Shown piece after piece: positions 1 through 7,945 of a stretch of DNA of 9,145 bases (its first letter is position 1; each line of letters begins with the position of its first letter). Source of the stretch: Peptostreptococcaceae bacterium. GTDB lineage: Bacteria; Bacillota_A; Clostridia; Peptostreptococcales; Anaerovoracaceae. The notes below the pieces were generated by a model. That model was not told the origin of the DNA, did not search any database, and saw only the letters and a program-made list of their open reading frames with translations. Position numbers and translations under genes: made by a program. Location: the NCBI GenBank assembly GCA_016650135.1, contig JAENWH010000052.1, positions 1 to 9,145 of the forward strand, given 5' to 3'.

Positions 1-246
1 GGCATACCCGTATCCTGGCAGGTCGACAATTCTAAACTGATCATTAATTCTATAGAAATTAATGGTTCTGGTCTTTCCCGGGCTGCCGCTTACTCTAGCC
101 AGATTTTTTCTGTTCACCAATAGATTTAAAAGGGATGATTTGCCAACATTTGATCTGCCGGCAAAAGCTATTTCCTTTACATTATCTTCCGGGTATTGAT
201 TTTTCCTTACTGCAACCGCTTCAAGCTCGGATTTTGTAATATTCAT
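1..246 (-). CDS. engB: Ribosome-assembly GTPase EngB (YsxC/YihA), N-terminal part, cut by the window edge
   Basis: The first 82 codons of a TRAFAC-class GTPase are visible; the gene continues past the left edge, and the family is usually about 190-210 residues long. The sequence shows the G1/P-loop GRSNVGKS at residues 30-37, the SPGKTR switch I region with the G2 threonine at about 55-61, and the G3 motif DLPGYG at 75-80. This combination is characteristic of EngB. Family members bind GTP and act late in 50S subunit assembly in the cytoplasm; they are essential in several bacteria. The ATG at 246 is chosen because an AGGGA-type ribosome binding site lies just before it and the usual short N-terminal lead ([10 protein letters not shown]) follows. 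The gene starts 12 bases after the lon stop codon, so its ribosome binding site touches the end of lon and the two are probably cotranscribed and translationally linked. The identification is firm; only the missing C-terminus is unknown. Confidence 0.96.
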   Translation of the reverse strand, partial: MNITKSELEAVAVRKNQYPEDNVKEIAFAGRSNVGKSSLLNLLVNRKNLARVSGSPGKTRTINFYRINDQFRIVDLPGYGYA

Positions 247-258
247 ATTCTTCCCTTT

Positions 259-2622
259 TTATTTTACCAAAGCATGTTCAAGTGCTTCGTCAACTGTGCT
301 GATGAGCACAAATTCCAAATCTTTTCTGACCTTCTCAGGAATTTCTTCTATATCTCGTTCATTGTCTCTAGGAAGTAATATTTTTTTTATTCCCGCTCTG
401 TGTGCTGCAAGAACTTTTTCCCTGATTCCACCTACCGGAAGGATCTTCCCCCTAAGGGTAACTTCCCCTGTCATTGCAACTTCTTTCCTTACAGGAATTC
501 CTGTAAGTGTTGAAATCACAGCAGTTACCATAGTAACACCTGCCGAAGGGCCATCTTTCGGTGTGGCTCCTTCCGGAATATGTATATGAATATCCTTATT
601 CGTATGAAATTCTTCATCTATATTATACTTACTTGCAACTGACCTGATATAACTGAGTCCAGCCTTTGCAGATTCCTGCATAACATCGCCAAGCTGCCCT
701 GTCAGAACAAGCTTTCCAGTCCCTGGCACCGCTGTCGTTTCAATAAAAAGTGTGTCTCCGCCAACGACTGTCCATGCAAGCCCTGTTGTAACGCCTATCT
801 CATTTACACCTTCAATAATATCATATCTAAAACGTTTTTTCCCTAAATAATCTTCCAAGTTTTTGTCAGTAATAATATATGATTTGACATCAGAACTCAC
901 TATTTTACGTGCCACTTTACGGCACAGGTTTGCTATTTCTCTTTCAAGATTTCTGACGCCTGATTCCCTTGTATAATAGTTTATCAGCCCACGTATTGCA
1001 TCTTCGCTAATTTGAATGTTTTCCAGGGTTAATCCATGCTCTTTTACCTTTTTAGGCACCAGGAAATTTTGAGCGATATTCACTTTTTCTTCTTCCGTAT
1101 ATCCGGTAATATTGATGACTTCCATTCTGTCCAGAAGAGGTCTTGGTATTGTGTCAATTGTATTTGCCGTAGTAATAAACATTACCTTTGAAAGATCAAA
1201 TGATATTTCTAAATAATGATCCATGAAATCCTTATTCTGCTCAGGATCCAAAACTTCAAGTAAGGCAGATGCCGGGTCTCCCTTAAAATCAGCCCCTATT
1301 TTATCCACTTCATCAAATAAGAAAACTGGGTTATTTGTTCCACCTTCTTTGATGCTTGCGATAACTCTTCCAGGTATTGCACCTATGTAAGTCCTTCTGT
1401 GTCCTCTTATTTCAGCCTCATCCCGCACGCCTCCTAATGACATTCTGACAAACTCCCTGTTTGTTGCACGGGCAACAGACTTGGCAATTGATGTTTTCCC
1501 TACCCCCGGAGGACCTACAAGGCAAAGAATCGGTCCTTTTAGTGTCTTTGAAAGTTTGATTACCGCTAAATATTCCAATACCCTTTCCTTCACTTTCTCA
1601 AGCCCGTAATGATCCTCATCAAGTATTTTTTCTGCAGCCAGCAAATCAATATTTGCTTTTGAGCTTTTATTCCAAGGTAATGACAGTATAGTTTCTATAT
1701 AGGTTCTAATTACGGTACCTTCCGCTGAAGACGGCTGCATTTTTGAAAGTCTTTTAATTTCCTTTTCCACCTTTTCGGCGGTTTTCTTAGGGATTTTCAA
1801 CTTTTTCAGTTGTGACATCAATTCCAGCACTTCATCGGCAGGATCTTCATCCTGACCAAGCTCTTTCTGGATGGCTCTCAGTTGTTCACGAAGGTAATAT
1901 TCTCTTTGATTCTTATCAATTCGCGTTTTCACATTATAGCTGATTGTTTGTTCAATATTTAAGATTTCTATTTCTCTATTCAATAAATCATTTAAAATTT
2001 CCAGCCTTCTATCTATATCAAAGGTTTCCAATATTGTCTGTTTTTCATCAATCTTAATATCCATATGAGAAGCTATGATATCAGCAAGTCTCCCTGGCTG
2101 CTTTATAGTCATAATCAATGGAAAGATGTCCTTTGCGCCTTTAGGATTGACAGACATATATTCTTCAAAACTTGAAATTACAGACCTCATAAGTGCTTCT
2201 GTTGCGGCAGGCAGTTCACTTGTCTCAATGTCCTCAACTTTTGAAACCTTGCATTTAAAATAAGGTACCTCGAAAATAATCTCTGCGATTTCACCTCTGC
2301 AGACACCTTCTACTAAAACTCTAATAGAATCCCCTGGCAGTTTAAGCATTTGCTTAATTTTGGCTACAGTTCCTACATGATAGAAATCACTAATCATAGG
2401 CAAATCGGTATTTTCATCCTTTTGGGTAACTAAAAATACTTTTTGATTCATAATCATGGCCTTCTCAAGTGCATTGATAGATTTTTCTCTGCCTATATCA
2501 AAATGCAAAACCATATTAGGAAATATTGATAATCCCCTAAGTGGAATCATAGGCAAAGTTAACAGACCATTCTCCTCCTGATTATCTATTTCATTTTTTT
2601 CCGCTTTTTTTTCTTCTGTCAT
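259..2622 (-). CDS. lon: ATP-dependent protease La (Lon, LonA type)
   Basis: This is a complete 787-residue LonA, a normal length. It is a cytoplasmic homohexamer that unfolds and degrades damaged and short-lived regulatory proteins. Domains in order: an N-terminal substrate-binding domain at about 20-215 (starting LPMIPLRG), a helical linker at about 215-310 containing REYYLREQLRAIQKELG, an AAA+ module at about 340-590, and a serine-lysine protease domain at about 595-785. Walker A is GPPGVGKT at 370-377, Walker B VFLFDE at 433-438, the sensor-1 asparagine N487, the likely arginine finger R494 or R499, and the sensor-2 arginine R557. The catalytic Ser693 sits in PKDGPSAG and the catalytic Lys736 in REKVLAAHRAG; their 43-residue spacing is that of LonA enzymes. 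The start at 2622 has an AAAGGGG site 8 bases upstream. An intrinsic terminator lies between clpX and this gene, so lon depends either on readthrough or on a promoter I could not identify. It runs almost directly into engB. Confidence 0.98.
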   Translation of the reverse strand: MTEEKKAEKNEIDNQEENGLLTLPMIPLRGLSIFPNMVLHFDIGREKSINALEKAMIMNQKVFLVTQKDENTDLPMISDFYHVGTVAKIKQMLKLPGDSIRVLVEGVCRGEIAEIIFEVPYFKCKVSKVEDIETSELPAATEALMRSVISSFEEYMSVNPKGAKDIFPLIMTIKQPGRLADIIASHMDIKIDEKQTILETFDIDRRLEILNDLLNREIEILNIEQTISYNVKTRIDKNQREYYLREQLRAIQKELGQDEDPADEVLELMSQLKKLKIPKKTAEKVEKEIKRLSKMQPSSAEGTVIRTYIETILSLPWNKSSKANIDLLAAEKILDEDHYGLEKVKERVLEYLAVIKLSKTLKGPILCLVGPPGVGKTSIAKSVARATNREFVRMSLGGVRDEAEIRGHRRTYIGAIPGRVIASIKEGGTNNPVFLFDEVDKIGADFKGDPASALLEVLDPEQNKDFMDHYLEISFDLSKVMFITTANTIDTIPRPLLDRMEVINITGYTEEEKVNIAQNFLVPKKVKEHGLTLENIQISEDAIRGLINYYTRESGVRNLEREIANLCRKVARKIVSSDVKSYIITDKNLEDYLGKKRFRYDIIEGVNEIGVTTGLAWTVVGGDTLFIETTAVPGTGKLVLTGQLGDVMQESAKAGLSYIRSVASKYNIDEEFHTNKDIHIHIPEGATPKDGPSAGVTMVTAVISTLTGIPVRKEVAMTGEVTLRGKILPVGGIREKVLAAHRAGIKKILLPRDNERDIEEIPEKVRKDLEFVLISTVDEALEHALVK

Positions 2623-2648
2623 TTTTTCTTCCCCTTTCCCCTAAATAG

Positions 2649-2675
2649 AAAAAGTCAGGCGACCTAAGCCGCCTG
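2649..2675 (-). terminator. Intrinsic terminator after clpX, directly ahead of lon
   Basis: On the minus strand an 8-bp stem (CAGGCGGC paired with GTCGCCTG, with one G-T wobble) closes a TTAG tetraloop at 2656-2675. It is followed after two bases by five T residues (2649-2653). It begins 4 bases after the clpX stop codon and ends 26 bases before the lon start. The GC-rich stem and T run fit a Rho-independent terminator. It may be partial, because the lon ribosome binding site follows at once. Confidence 0.85.
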
Positions 2676-2679
2676 TTGT

Positions 2680-3957
2680 TTAAGATGCTGTATCCTTCTT
2701 TTTTACCTTTTCAGGTTCAACAAGGACCAATGTCGGCATAGTCTCATTATCAATCGTACCTTTTGTAATAATGCATTTATGTACGTCTTGTCTTGAAGGT
2801 ATTTCAAACATTATTTCAGTCATAACTTTTTCTAAGATACTTCTAAGACCTCTTGCTCCGGTTTTTCTTTCAATCGCCTTTTCTGCGATTCTAAGAACCG
2901 CATCCTCTTCAATTTCCAGCTCTACATGATCCATTGTAAATAATTTTTTATATTGCTTCAAAAGAGCATTCTTTGGCTCTGTGATTATTCTGACCAATGC
3001 TTCCTTTGAAAGTTCGCTTAGATTTACAATCACTGGGAGTCTGCCTATAAACTCAGGTATAAGACCAAATTTCATCAGATCTTCCGGCTGCAATTTCTTG
3101 AGTGTTTCTTCAACATTCAATTTATTGTGTTTTATATCAGAATTAAACCCGATTGTTTTTTCACCAATTCTTCTTTGAACTATCTTTTCAAGACCATCAA
3201 AAGCTCCTCCGCAAATAAACAAAACATTTGTCGTATCAAACTGAAGGAATTCCTGTTGAGGATGTTTTCGTCCTCCCTGTGGTGGAACACTTGCGATGGT
3301 GCCTTCCAGTATTTTCAGAAGTGCCTGTTGAACACCTTCTCCGCTTACGTCTCTGGTTATTGAGACATTTTCAGATTTTCTTGCAATCTTGTCAATTTCA
3401 TCTACATAGATGATACCCTTTTGCGCCTTCTCCATATCATAATCTGCTGCCTGAATCAGTTTAAGAAGTATATTTTCAACATCTTCCCCAACATACCCGG
3501 CTTCGGTAAGTGCTGTTGCATCCGCTATTGCAAAAGGAACCTTCAGTATTTTTGCAAGGGTTTGAGCAAATAAAGTTTTACCTGAACCAGTAGGGCCAAT
3601 CATAATGATATTGCTCTTTTGTATTTCAACATCGTCGCTTTTATCCTCAAACCCATTTATCCTTTTATAATGATTGTATACTGCCACGGCAAGCACTTTC
3701 TTCGCATCATCTTGGTCTATTACATATTCTGACAGAATTCTTGCTATATCCATTGGTTTTGGTAGCTCATATTTCTCATCGGCACTACCTGAAACCTTAT
3801 TCAGTTCGGCAAGTTCCTCTTCAATAATGTCCATGCAAAGCTCGACACACTCATCGCATATATAAACACCTGGTCCTGCAATAAGTCTCTTGACCTGGTC
3901 CTGAGTCTTTCCGCAGAAAGAGCATTTTAATTTATTATTATCGTCCTGTTTCGTCAT
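2680..3957 (-). CDS. clpX: ATP-dependent Clp protease ATP-binding subunit ClpX
   Basis: This complete 425-residue AAA+ unfoldase recognises tagged or damaged proteins, unfolds them with ATP and threads them into ClpP. The N-terminal zinc-binding domain has its four cysteines at 12, 15, 34 and 37. Walker A is GPTGSGKT at 121-128 and Walker B IIYVDE at 182-187. The pore loop GYVG is at 154-157, the RKH loop at 230-232, the arginine finger R306 in EFIGRLP, and sensor 2 GARGLR at 367-372 with R369. The IGF loop that docks into ClpP is at 269-271, so this protein should work with the ClpP encoded just upstream. The start lies 11 bases after the clpP stop with a GGGGGA ribosome binding site, weaker than the AGGAGG sites of tig and clpP. 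An intrinsic terminator begins 4 bases after its stop codon. Confidence 0.98.
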   Translation of the reverse strand: MTKQDDNNKLKCSFCGKTQDQVKRLIAGPGVYICDECVELCMDIIEEELAELNKVSGSADEKYELPKPMDIARILSEYVIDQDDAKKVLAVAVYNHYKRINGFEDKSDDVEIQKSNIIMIGPTGSGKTLFAQTLAKILKVPFAIADATALTEAGYVGEDVENILLKLIQAADYDMEKAQKGIIYVDEIDKIARKSENVSITRDVSGEGVQQALLKILEGTIASVPPQGGRKHPQQEFLQFDTTNVLFICGGAFDGLEKIVQRRIGEKTIGFNSDIKHNKLNVEETLKKLQPEDLMKFGLIPEFIGRLPVIVNLSELSKEALVRIITEPKNALLKQYKKLFTMDHVELEIEEDAVLRIAEKAIERKTGARGLRSILEKVMTEIMFEIPSRQDVHKCIITKGTIDNETMPTLVLVEPEKVKKKDTAS

Positions 3958-3968
3958 TTTTCCCCCAT

Positions 3969-4550
3969 TTATCTTTTCGATATTACCTTGTCAACAATAC
4001 CATATTCAGCAGCTTCATCTGCTTCAAGAAAGTTATCTCTATCTGTATCTTTCTCAATTCGAGATATTTCCCTGCCGGTATTCTTGCTAAGAATTTCATT
4101 CAATCTTTGTCTCATTTTAATAATTCTATCAGCGTGGATTCTAATGTCCTCGGCTTGACCGCTGAAACCTCCCAGTGGCTGATGAATCATAATTTCCGCA
4201 TTTGGCAATGCAAATCTTTTGCCCTTCGCTCCCGATGAAAGAAGAAAAGCACCCATGCTTGCTGCCATCCCAACACATATTGTCGATACATCTGGCTTTA
4301 TATATTGCATAGTGTCATAAATAGCCATTCCAGCGGTTACTGAACCACCAGGACTATTGATATAAATGCAAATATCCTTATCTGCGTCTTCAGCCTCGAG
4401 AAATAATAATTGGGCTACAATAACGCTTGCAACATTTTCGTCTATTGCCTCACCAAGAAATATAATTCGGTCCTTTAAAAGCCTGGAATAGATGTCGTAA
4501 GATCTCTCCCCTCGGCTTGTTTGTTCTATTACGTAAGGTATTAATGCCAT
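3969..4550 (-). CDS. clpP: ATP-dependent Clp protease proteolytic subunit ClpP
   Basis: This complete 193-residue serine peptidase has the normal length for ClpP. Fourteen copies form a closed barrel that degrades proteins delivered by ClpX or other Clp ATPases. The catalytic triad is intact: Ser98 in GMAASMGAF, His123 in MIHQP and Asp172 in DTDRDNF, each one position later than in mature E. coli ClpP. The N-terminal axial-loop region ([30 protein letters not shown]) and the INSPGGS strand-turn that shapes the substrate groove are conserved. The ATG at 4550 has an AGGAGG site at 4557-4562 with 6-base spacing. The gene lies 43 bases downstream of tig with no terminator visible between them and 11 bases upstream of clpX, so the three are probably one transcript. 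I saw no CtsR heptamer repeats upstream. Confidence 0.98.
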   Translation of the reverse strand: MALIPYVIEQTSRGERSYDIYSRLLKDRIIFLGEAIDENVASVIVAQLLFLEAEDADKDICIYINSPGGSVTAGMAIYDTMQYIKPDVSTICVGMAASMGAFLLSSGAKGKRFALPNAEIMIHQPLGGFSGQAEDIRIHADRIIKMRQRLNEILSKNTGREISRIEKDTDRDNFLEADEAAEYGIVDKVISKR

Positions 4551-4593
4551 TTTTCCCCTCCTGTCATTAAAGTCTGTTTTTTATGTGTAATTT

Positions 4594-5880
4594 CTATTCT
4601 CCAATTTCTGCATTTTCATACATGAAATCAACTGCTTTTCTGATTTTAATATCTTTTTCCAAGAACGAAAAATTTTCTGCTCCAAGCATTTCTTTAATCT
4701 TATCCACATCTAGTTTGTACTGTATTGCCATCAGCTCCAGCTCTTTATCGGTTTCTTCTTTTGTTGCTTCTATTGTTTCTGTTTTTGCAACTGCTAATAC
4801 AAGCATTCCGGTTTTTACTTTCTTAGTTGCTTCTTCTCTAAGATCTTCTCTGAAAGATGCAGCATCCTTCTGAAGGTACTCAAAATACTGTTCAAGGTTC
4901 AGTCCCTGTTGACTTAGCTGCTGCTTGAATTCATTCATCATAGCATCAATTTCTTCTTCAATCATTATTTTAGGTATCTCCACCTCATTGGCGTTAAAGA
5001 CCTTTTCAACCACGTTGTTCTTCATTTTATTTAAAGCTCTTGCTTCTGCAGACTTTTCTAAATTCAATTTAGTTTCCGCCTTCAATTCCTCAAGCGTATC
5101 ATGTTCACTGACATCCTTAGCAAATTCATCATTTAATTCAGGGAGTTCCTCTTCCTTTATTTCATGTACTTTGCACTTGAAGATTGCTTCTTTGCCTGCT
5201 AAGTCTTCTGACTGGTATTCCTCAGGGAATGTAACTTTAACATCTCTTTCTTCGCCTACTGCAGCATCAATCAGCTGCTCCTCGAATCCAGGAATAAATG
5301 AATTTGAACCTATCTTAAGAGGATATCTTTCTGCTGTTCCGCCTTCAAACTGATGCTCTCCGACAAATCCCATGTAATCCAGAAGAATCATATCTCCGTC
5401 CTTAACAGGTCTGTCAGCAAGCACCAAGCGTGAATTTTTCTTTCTTAATGCTTCCATTTCCTTATCGACATCTTCATCTGTTACAGGGAACTCAATTTTA
5501 TCTATTTTTACGCCCTTATAATCTTTTACTTCTATTTCTGGATAAGCTTCTACATTAATTGTAATTGTAAAATCTTTCCCTTCTTCGATTTCGCTGAAGT
5601 CTGCTTTAGGTTTATCCACAACATCAATAGAAAGTTCATCAAGCGCTGTTGGATAATTTTCTGAAAACATATTATTTATAGCATCTTCGAAGAATACATC
5701 TTTCCCATACTGAGTTTCTATAAGCTTTCTTGGAGCCTTGCCTTTTCTAAAACCATTAAGTGCAAACTTGCCCTTATTTTCCTGATAAGCCTTTATAACT
5801 GCCTGTTCGAATTCCTCAGCGGTGAATTCCATAGTAAATTTTACGTCGTTTTTTTCTCTTGAAACAAAAGTTGATTTCAT
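4594..5880 (-). CDS. tig: Trigger factor, ribosome-associated chaperone and peptidyl-prolyl isomerase
   Basis: This complete 428-residue protein has the usual length for trigger factor. The family binds beside the ribosomal exit tunnel at protein L23 and shields nascent chains before they fold or pass to other chaperones. The N-terminal ribosome-binding domain (about 1-115) contains the GFRKGKAPR signature at 43-51. An FKBP-like prolyl isomerase domain spans about 155-245, with its core DRPVKDGDMILLDYMGF near 156-173 and FIPGFEEQLIDAAVGE at 195-210. The C-terminal part (about 250-428) is rich in charged residues and predicted helices and forms the chaperone cradle. The start at 5880 is supported by AGGAGG at 5891-5896 with 10-base spacing. 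It is the first gene of the quality-control cluster and has its own strong-looking promoter upstream. Nothing in it looks unusual. Confidence 0.98.
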   Translation of the reverse strand: MKSTFVSREKNDVKFTMEFTAEEFEQAVIKAYQENKGKFALNGFRKGKAPRKLIETQYGKDVFFEDAINNMFSENYPTALDELSIDVVDKPKADFSEIEEGKDFTITINVEAYPEIEVKDYKGVKIDKIEFPVTDEDVDKEMEALRKKNSRLVLADRPVKDGDMILLDYMGFVGEHQFEGGTAERYPLKIGSNSFIPGFEEQLIDAAVGEERDVKVTFPEEYQSEDLAGKEAIFKCKVHEIKEEELPELNDEFAKDVSEHDTLEELKAETKLNLEKSAEARALNKMKNNVVEKVFNANEVEIPKIMIEEEIDAMMNEFKQQLSQQGLNLEQYFEYLQKDAASFREDLREEATKKVKTGMLVLAVAKTETIEATKEETDKELELMAIQYKLDVDKIKEMLGAENFSFLEKDIKIRKAVDFMYENAEIGE

Positions 5881-5953
5881 TTTAATTTATCCTCCTAATT
5901 TAAAAAACACATCATTGTGCAAAGTTTTCTTTTTTATTGGTTAATTGCATTTT

Positions 5954-5982
5954 ATTATACCTTTTTTACCAAACAAAGTAAA
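5954..5982 (-). promoter_or_regulatory. Sigma-A-type promoter for tig and the downstream protease genes
   Basis: On the minus strand a perfect -10 hexamer TATAAT (5954-5959) is preceded, with a 17-base spacer, by TTTACT (5977-5982), which matches four of six -35 consensus bases. Transcription would start near 5947, giving a leader of about 67 bases that ends in the AGGAGG site of tig. The -35 element lies within the T-rich tail of the terminator of the preceding gene. I saw no operator-like repeat overlapping it. Confidence 0.8.
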
Positions 5983-5985
5983 GTA

Positions 5986-6011
5986 AAAGTGGCTACTTCT
6001 GCAGCCACTTT
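5986..6011 (-). terminator. Intrinsic terminator after the nucleotide-sugar dehydratase gene
   Basis: An 11-bp stem (5986-5996 paired with 6001-6011, with one G-T wobble) encloses the tetraloop AGAA, read on the minus strand. The downstream tail is T-rich but broken by A and C residues (TTACTTTACTTTG), so termination may be less complete than with an unbroken T run. It starts 29 bases after the dehydratase stop codon, as expected for the end of that transcript. Confidence 0.78.
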
Positions 6012-6040
6012 ATGTATACCCATAAGTAATATATGTTAAT

Positions 6041-7945
6041 CTACTTGTTTGTTTTGTTATTATGGTTATTATAGTTTGGTACCATTTCCCGCATCCAGTT
6101 TCTTATTTCTTCTTCAGGCCATTCACAAACTTCTATTATTTTTTCTTCAAGTTTATCTGACTCTAAAAGTAACTTCAGCTCTTCAACTGCTTCCAAGGGA
6201 TGCCCAACATATATTTTTTCGTGATTTGTATTTTCAATGCCCTCTTCCGCCAATAATAACTCCTCATAAAGCTTCTCTCCTGGCCGTAATCCGACTATCT
6301 CTATATCAATGTCTTCATAAGGGACAAAACCCGAAAGTTTTATGACAGTTTCAGCCAAATCAAGTATTTTTACAGGTTCTCCCATATCCAATACGTATAT
6401 TTCCCCGCCTTTGGCAATAGCCCCAGTCTGAATGACCAACTGAACTGCTTCAGGAATCGTCATGAAATACCTTGTAATGTCCTTGTGTGTTACTGTTACC
6501 GGACCCCCGTCCTCTATCTGCTTTCTGAAAATAGGAATCACCGATCCATTGCTGCCCAGTACATTTCCGAACCTGACAGCCACAAATGTGGTTGCCGAGG
6601 TTTTACTTTTTTCCTGAATAATCATCTCTGCAATTCTCTTGGAAGCACCCATAACATTTGTCGGATTAACCGCTTTGTCTGTTGAAATCATTACAAACTT
6701 TTGCACCGCATATTTTTCTGATATCTCTATCATATTTTTTGTGCCCAAAACATTGTTTAATAAAGCCTCACAGGAGTTTCCCTCCATCAAAGGCACATGC
6801 TTGTGTGCTGCAGCGTGAAAAACTACATGGGGTTTAAACTGCGCCATCACTCTATTCAATCTTGCCTTGTCTCTGACAGACCCTATAACAGCTTCGAATT
6901 CAAGTGCCGGGTATTTCTTTTTCATCTCATTAGTCAGTTCAAACAAAGTGTTTTCATATATATCAAATGCGACGATTCTTCGTGGTTTGAATCGTGCAAT
7001 CTGGCGGCATAATTCAGAACCGATGGATCCGCCACCACCCGTAACCATGACAATCTTTCCTTCCAGATAGCCGCTGATTTCCCTGACGTTCAGGTTCACG
7101 GTCTCCCTGCCAAGCAAATCTTCAATTTGCACGTTTCTAAGCTTACTCACCGTAACCTTTTCACTGATAATGTCAATCAAACTTGGCAATATTCTCAGTT
7201 TGCATCGTGTTTTATTGCACTCAGAAACGATTTTTTGAATATCCTTCTGTTTTGCGGTAGGCATGGCAATTATTATTTCTTCAACGCCATACTTCCTGAC
7301 CAAAAATCTTATTTTTTCCTGGCCACCAGCCACTTTAACGCCAGAAATTCTTTGGCCATGTTTTGTCTTGTCATCATCAACTGCCACAACAACCTTCTTG
7401 CCATGCTCCGGATGATGTTTTATTTCTTTGATCATTGTAGCGCCGGCATCTCCTGCACCAACAACCATTACTTTGATAAAGTCTTTGCCGAAAATATCAA
7501 TCTTTCCGGTTTTCCAGGCAAAAACATTAAAGCTCCCTGGACTTCTCAAGCTTCTTAAAAGCCTGTAGGTTAATCTCGTTGTAATAACGGAAGTTGCCAT
7601 TACCAGTATACCAATCAAATAAATACTTCTTGGAAGCATCTGTCCTGACATTGTGATGAATCCCAAAACTAAAATGTTTGAGAGAATCGTTGCAAAAACT
7701 ATTTTTACAGTTTCTTCAGTCCCTGCATATCTCCACATACTTGTATATATCCCCATTAAAGCAAAACTGGCAATACATATAAGAGTTATTTGGAGAATAT
7801 TGTCCCCATAAACCGGAAAAAACAATTCAAACTCCGTACTGTTAATATTGAAATCGAAACGCAGCAAAAAGGCGCCTATATATGATAAATTAATGGCAAT
7901 CGCGTCTACCACTATAAGTATTGCAATTCTGGAATACTTAATCAT
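6041..7945 (-). CDS. Membrane-bound nucleotide-sugar 4,6-dehydratase of the FlaA1/WbpM/CapD family
   Basis: This 634-residue protein has the full architecture of the large membrane-bound family. Four hydrophobic segments (about 5-29, 50-70, 81-100 and 106-127) anchor it. A CoA-binding-like Rossmann domain follows, with GAGDAG at 163-168. The catalytic extended SDR domain spans about 295-580, with the NAD(P)-binding TGGGGSIGSE at 302-311. Relatives such as WbpM and PglF convert UDP-N-acetylglucosamine to a 4-keto-6-deoxy sugar for lipopolysaccharide, capsule or protein glycans; the exact substrate here is inferred. The catalytic segment STDKAVNPTNVMGASK (421-436) has methionine (M432) where classical SDR enzymes have tyrosine, with Lys436 four residues on. 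This SMK arrangement is normal for this membrane-bound subgroup. The gene overlaps the CYTH gene upstream by four bases (ATGA), so translation is probably coupled. No glycosyltransferase or aminotransferase gene lies in the window, so its pathway partners must be elsewhere. Confidence 0.93.
   Translation of the reverse strand: MIKYSRIAILIVVDAIAINLSYIGAFLLRFDFNINSTEFELFFPVYGDNILQITLICIASFALMGIYTSMWRYAGTEETVKIVFATILSNILVLGFITMSGQMLPRSIYLIGILVMATSVITTRLTYRLLRSLRSPGSFNVFAWKTGKIDIFGKDFIKVMVVGAGDAGATMIKEIKHHPEHGKKVVVAVDDDKTKHGQRISGVKVAGGQEKIRFLVRKYGVEEIIIAMPTAKQKDIQKIVSECNKTRCKLRILPSLIDIISEKVTVSKLRNVQIEDLLGRETVNLNVREISGYLEGKIVMVTGGGGSIGSELCRQIARFKPRRIVAFDIYENTLFELTNEMKKKYPALEFEAVIGSVRDKARLNRVMAQFKPHVVFHAAAHKHVPLMEGNSCEALLNNVLGTKNMIEISEKYAVQKFVMISTDKAVNPTNVMGASKRIAEMIIQEKSKTSATTFVAVRFGNVLGSNGSVIPIFRKQIEDGGPVTVTHKDITRYFMTIPEAVQLVIQTGAIAKGGEIYVLDMGEPVKILDLAETVIKLSGFVPYEDIDIEIVGLRPGEKLYEELLLAEEGIENTNHEKIYVGHPLEAVEELKLLLESDKLEEKIIEVCEWPEEEIRNWMREMVPNYNNHNNKTNK

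Noticed and set aside
2689..2720. Possible lon promoter inside the clpX 3' end: TTGAAC (2715-2720) and GATACA (2689-2694) on the minus strand
   Set aside because: The spacer would be 20 bases and the -10 match is poor. With the usual 17-base spacing nothing resembling TATAAT is found, so I did not list it.
4551..4593. CtsR or CIRCE operators expected near Gram-positive clp genes
   Set aside because: No tandem GGTCAAA heptamers and no TTAGCACTC/GAGTGCTAA pair were seen here, upstream of tig, or before lon.
5900..5925. Small hairpin GCACA-ATGA-TGTGT followed by a T run in the tig leader, which looks like an attenuator
   Set aside because: The stem has only five pairs, one of them G-T, which is too weak for a terminator in front of a highly expressed gene. 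The T run probably reflects AT-rich leader sequence.
6461..6700. Methionine in place of the catalytic tyrosine of the dehydratase, which could suggest an inactive enzyme
   Set aside because: The SMK triad is the known normal state of the large membrane-bound WbpM/PglF-type dehydratases, so activity is expected.
7127..7558. A 143-codon open frame on the plus strand opposite the dehydratase gene
   Set aside because: It lies wholly within the dehydratase gene on the other strand, has no ribosome binding site and reads as low-complexity sequence rich in Asn, Phe and Cys with no family resemblance. The other plus-strand frames, such as those opposite tig and the EIIC-type gene, fail for the same reasons.
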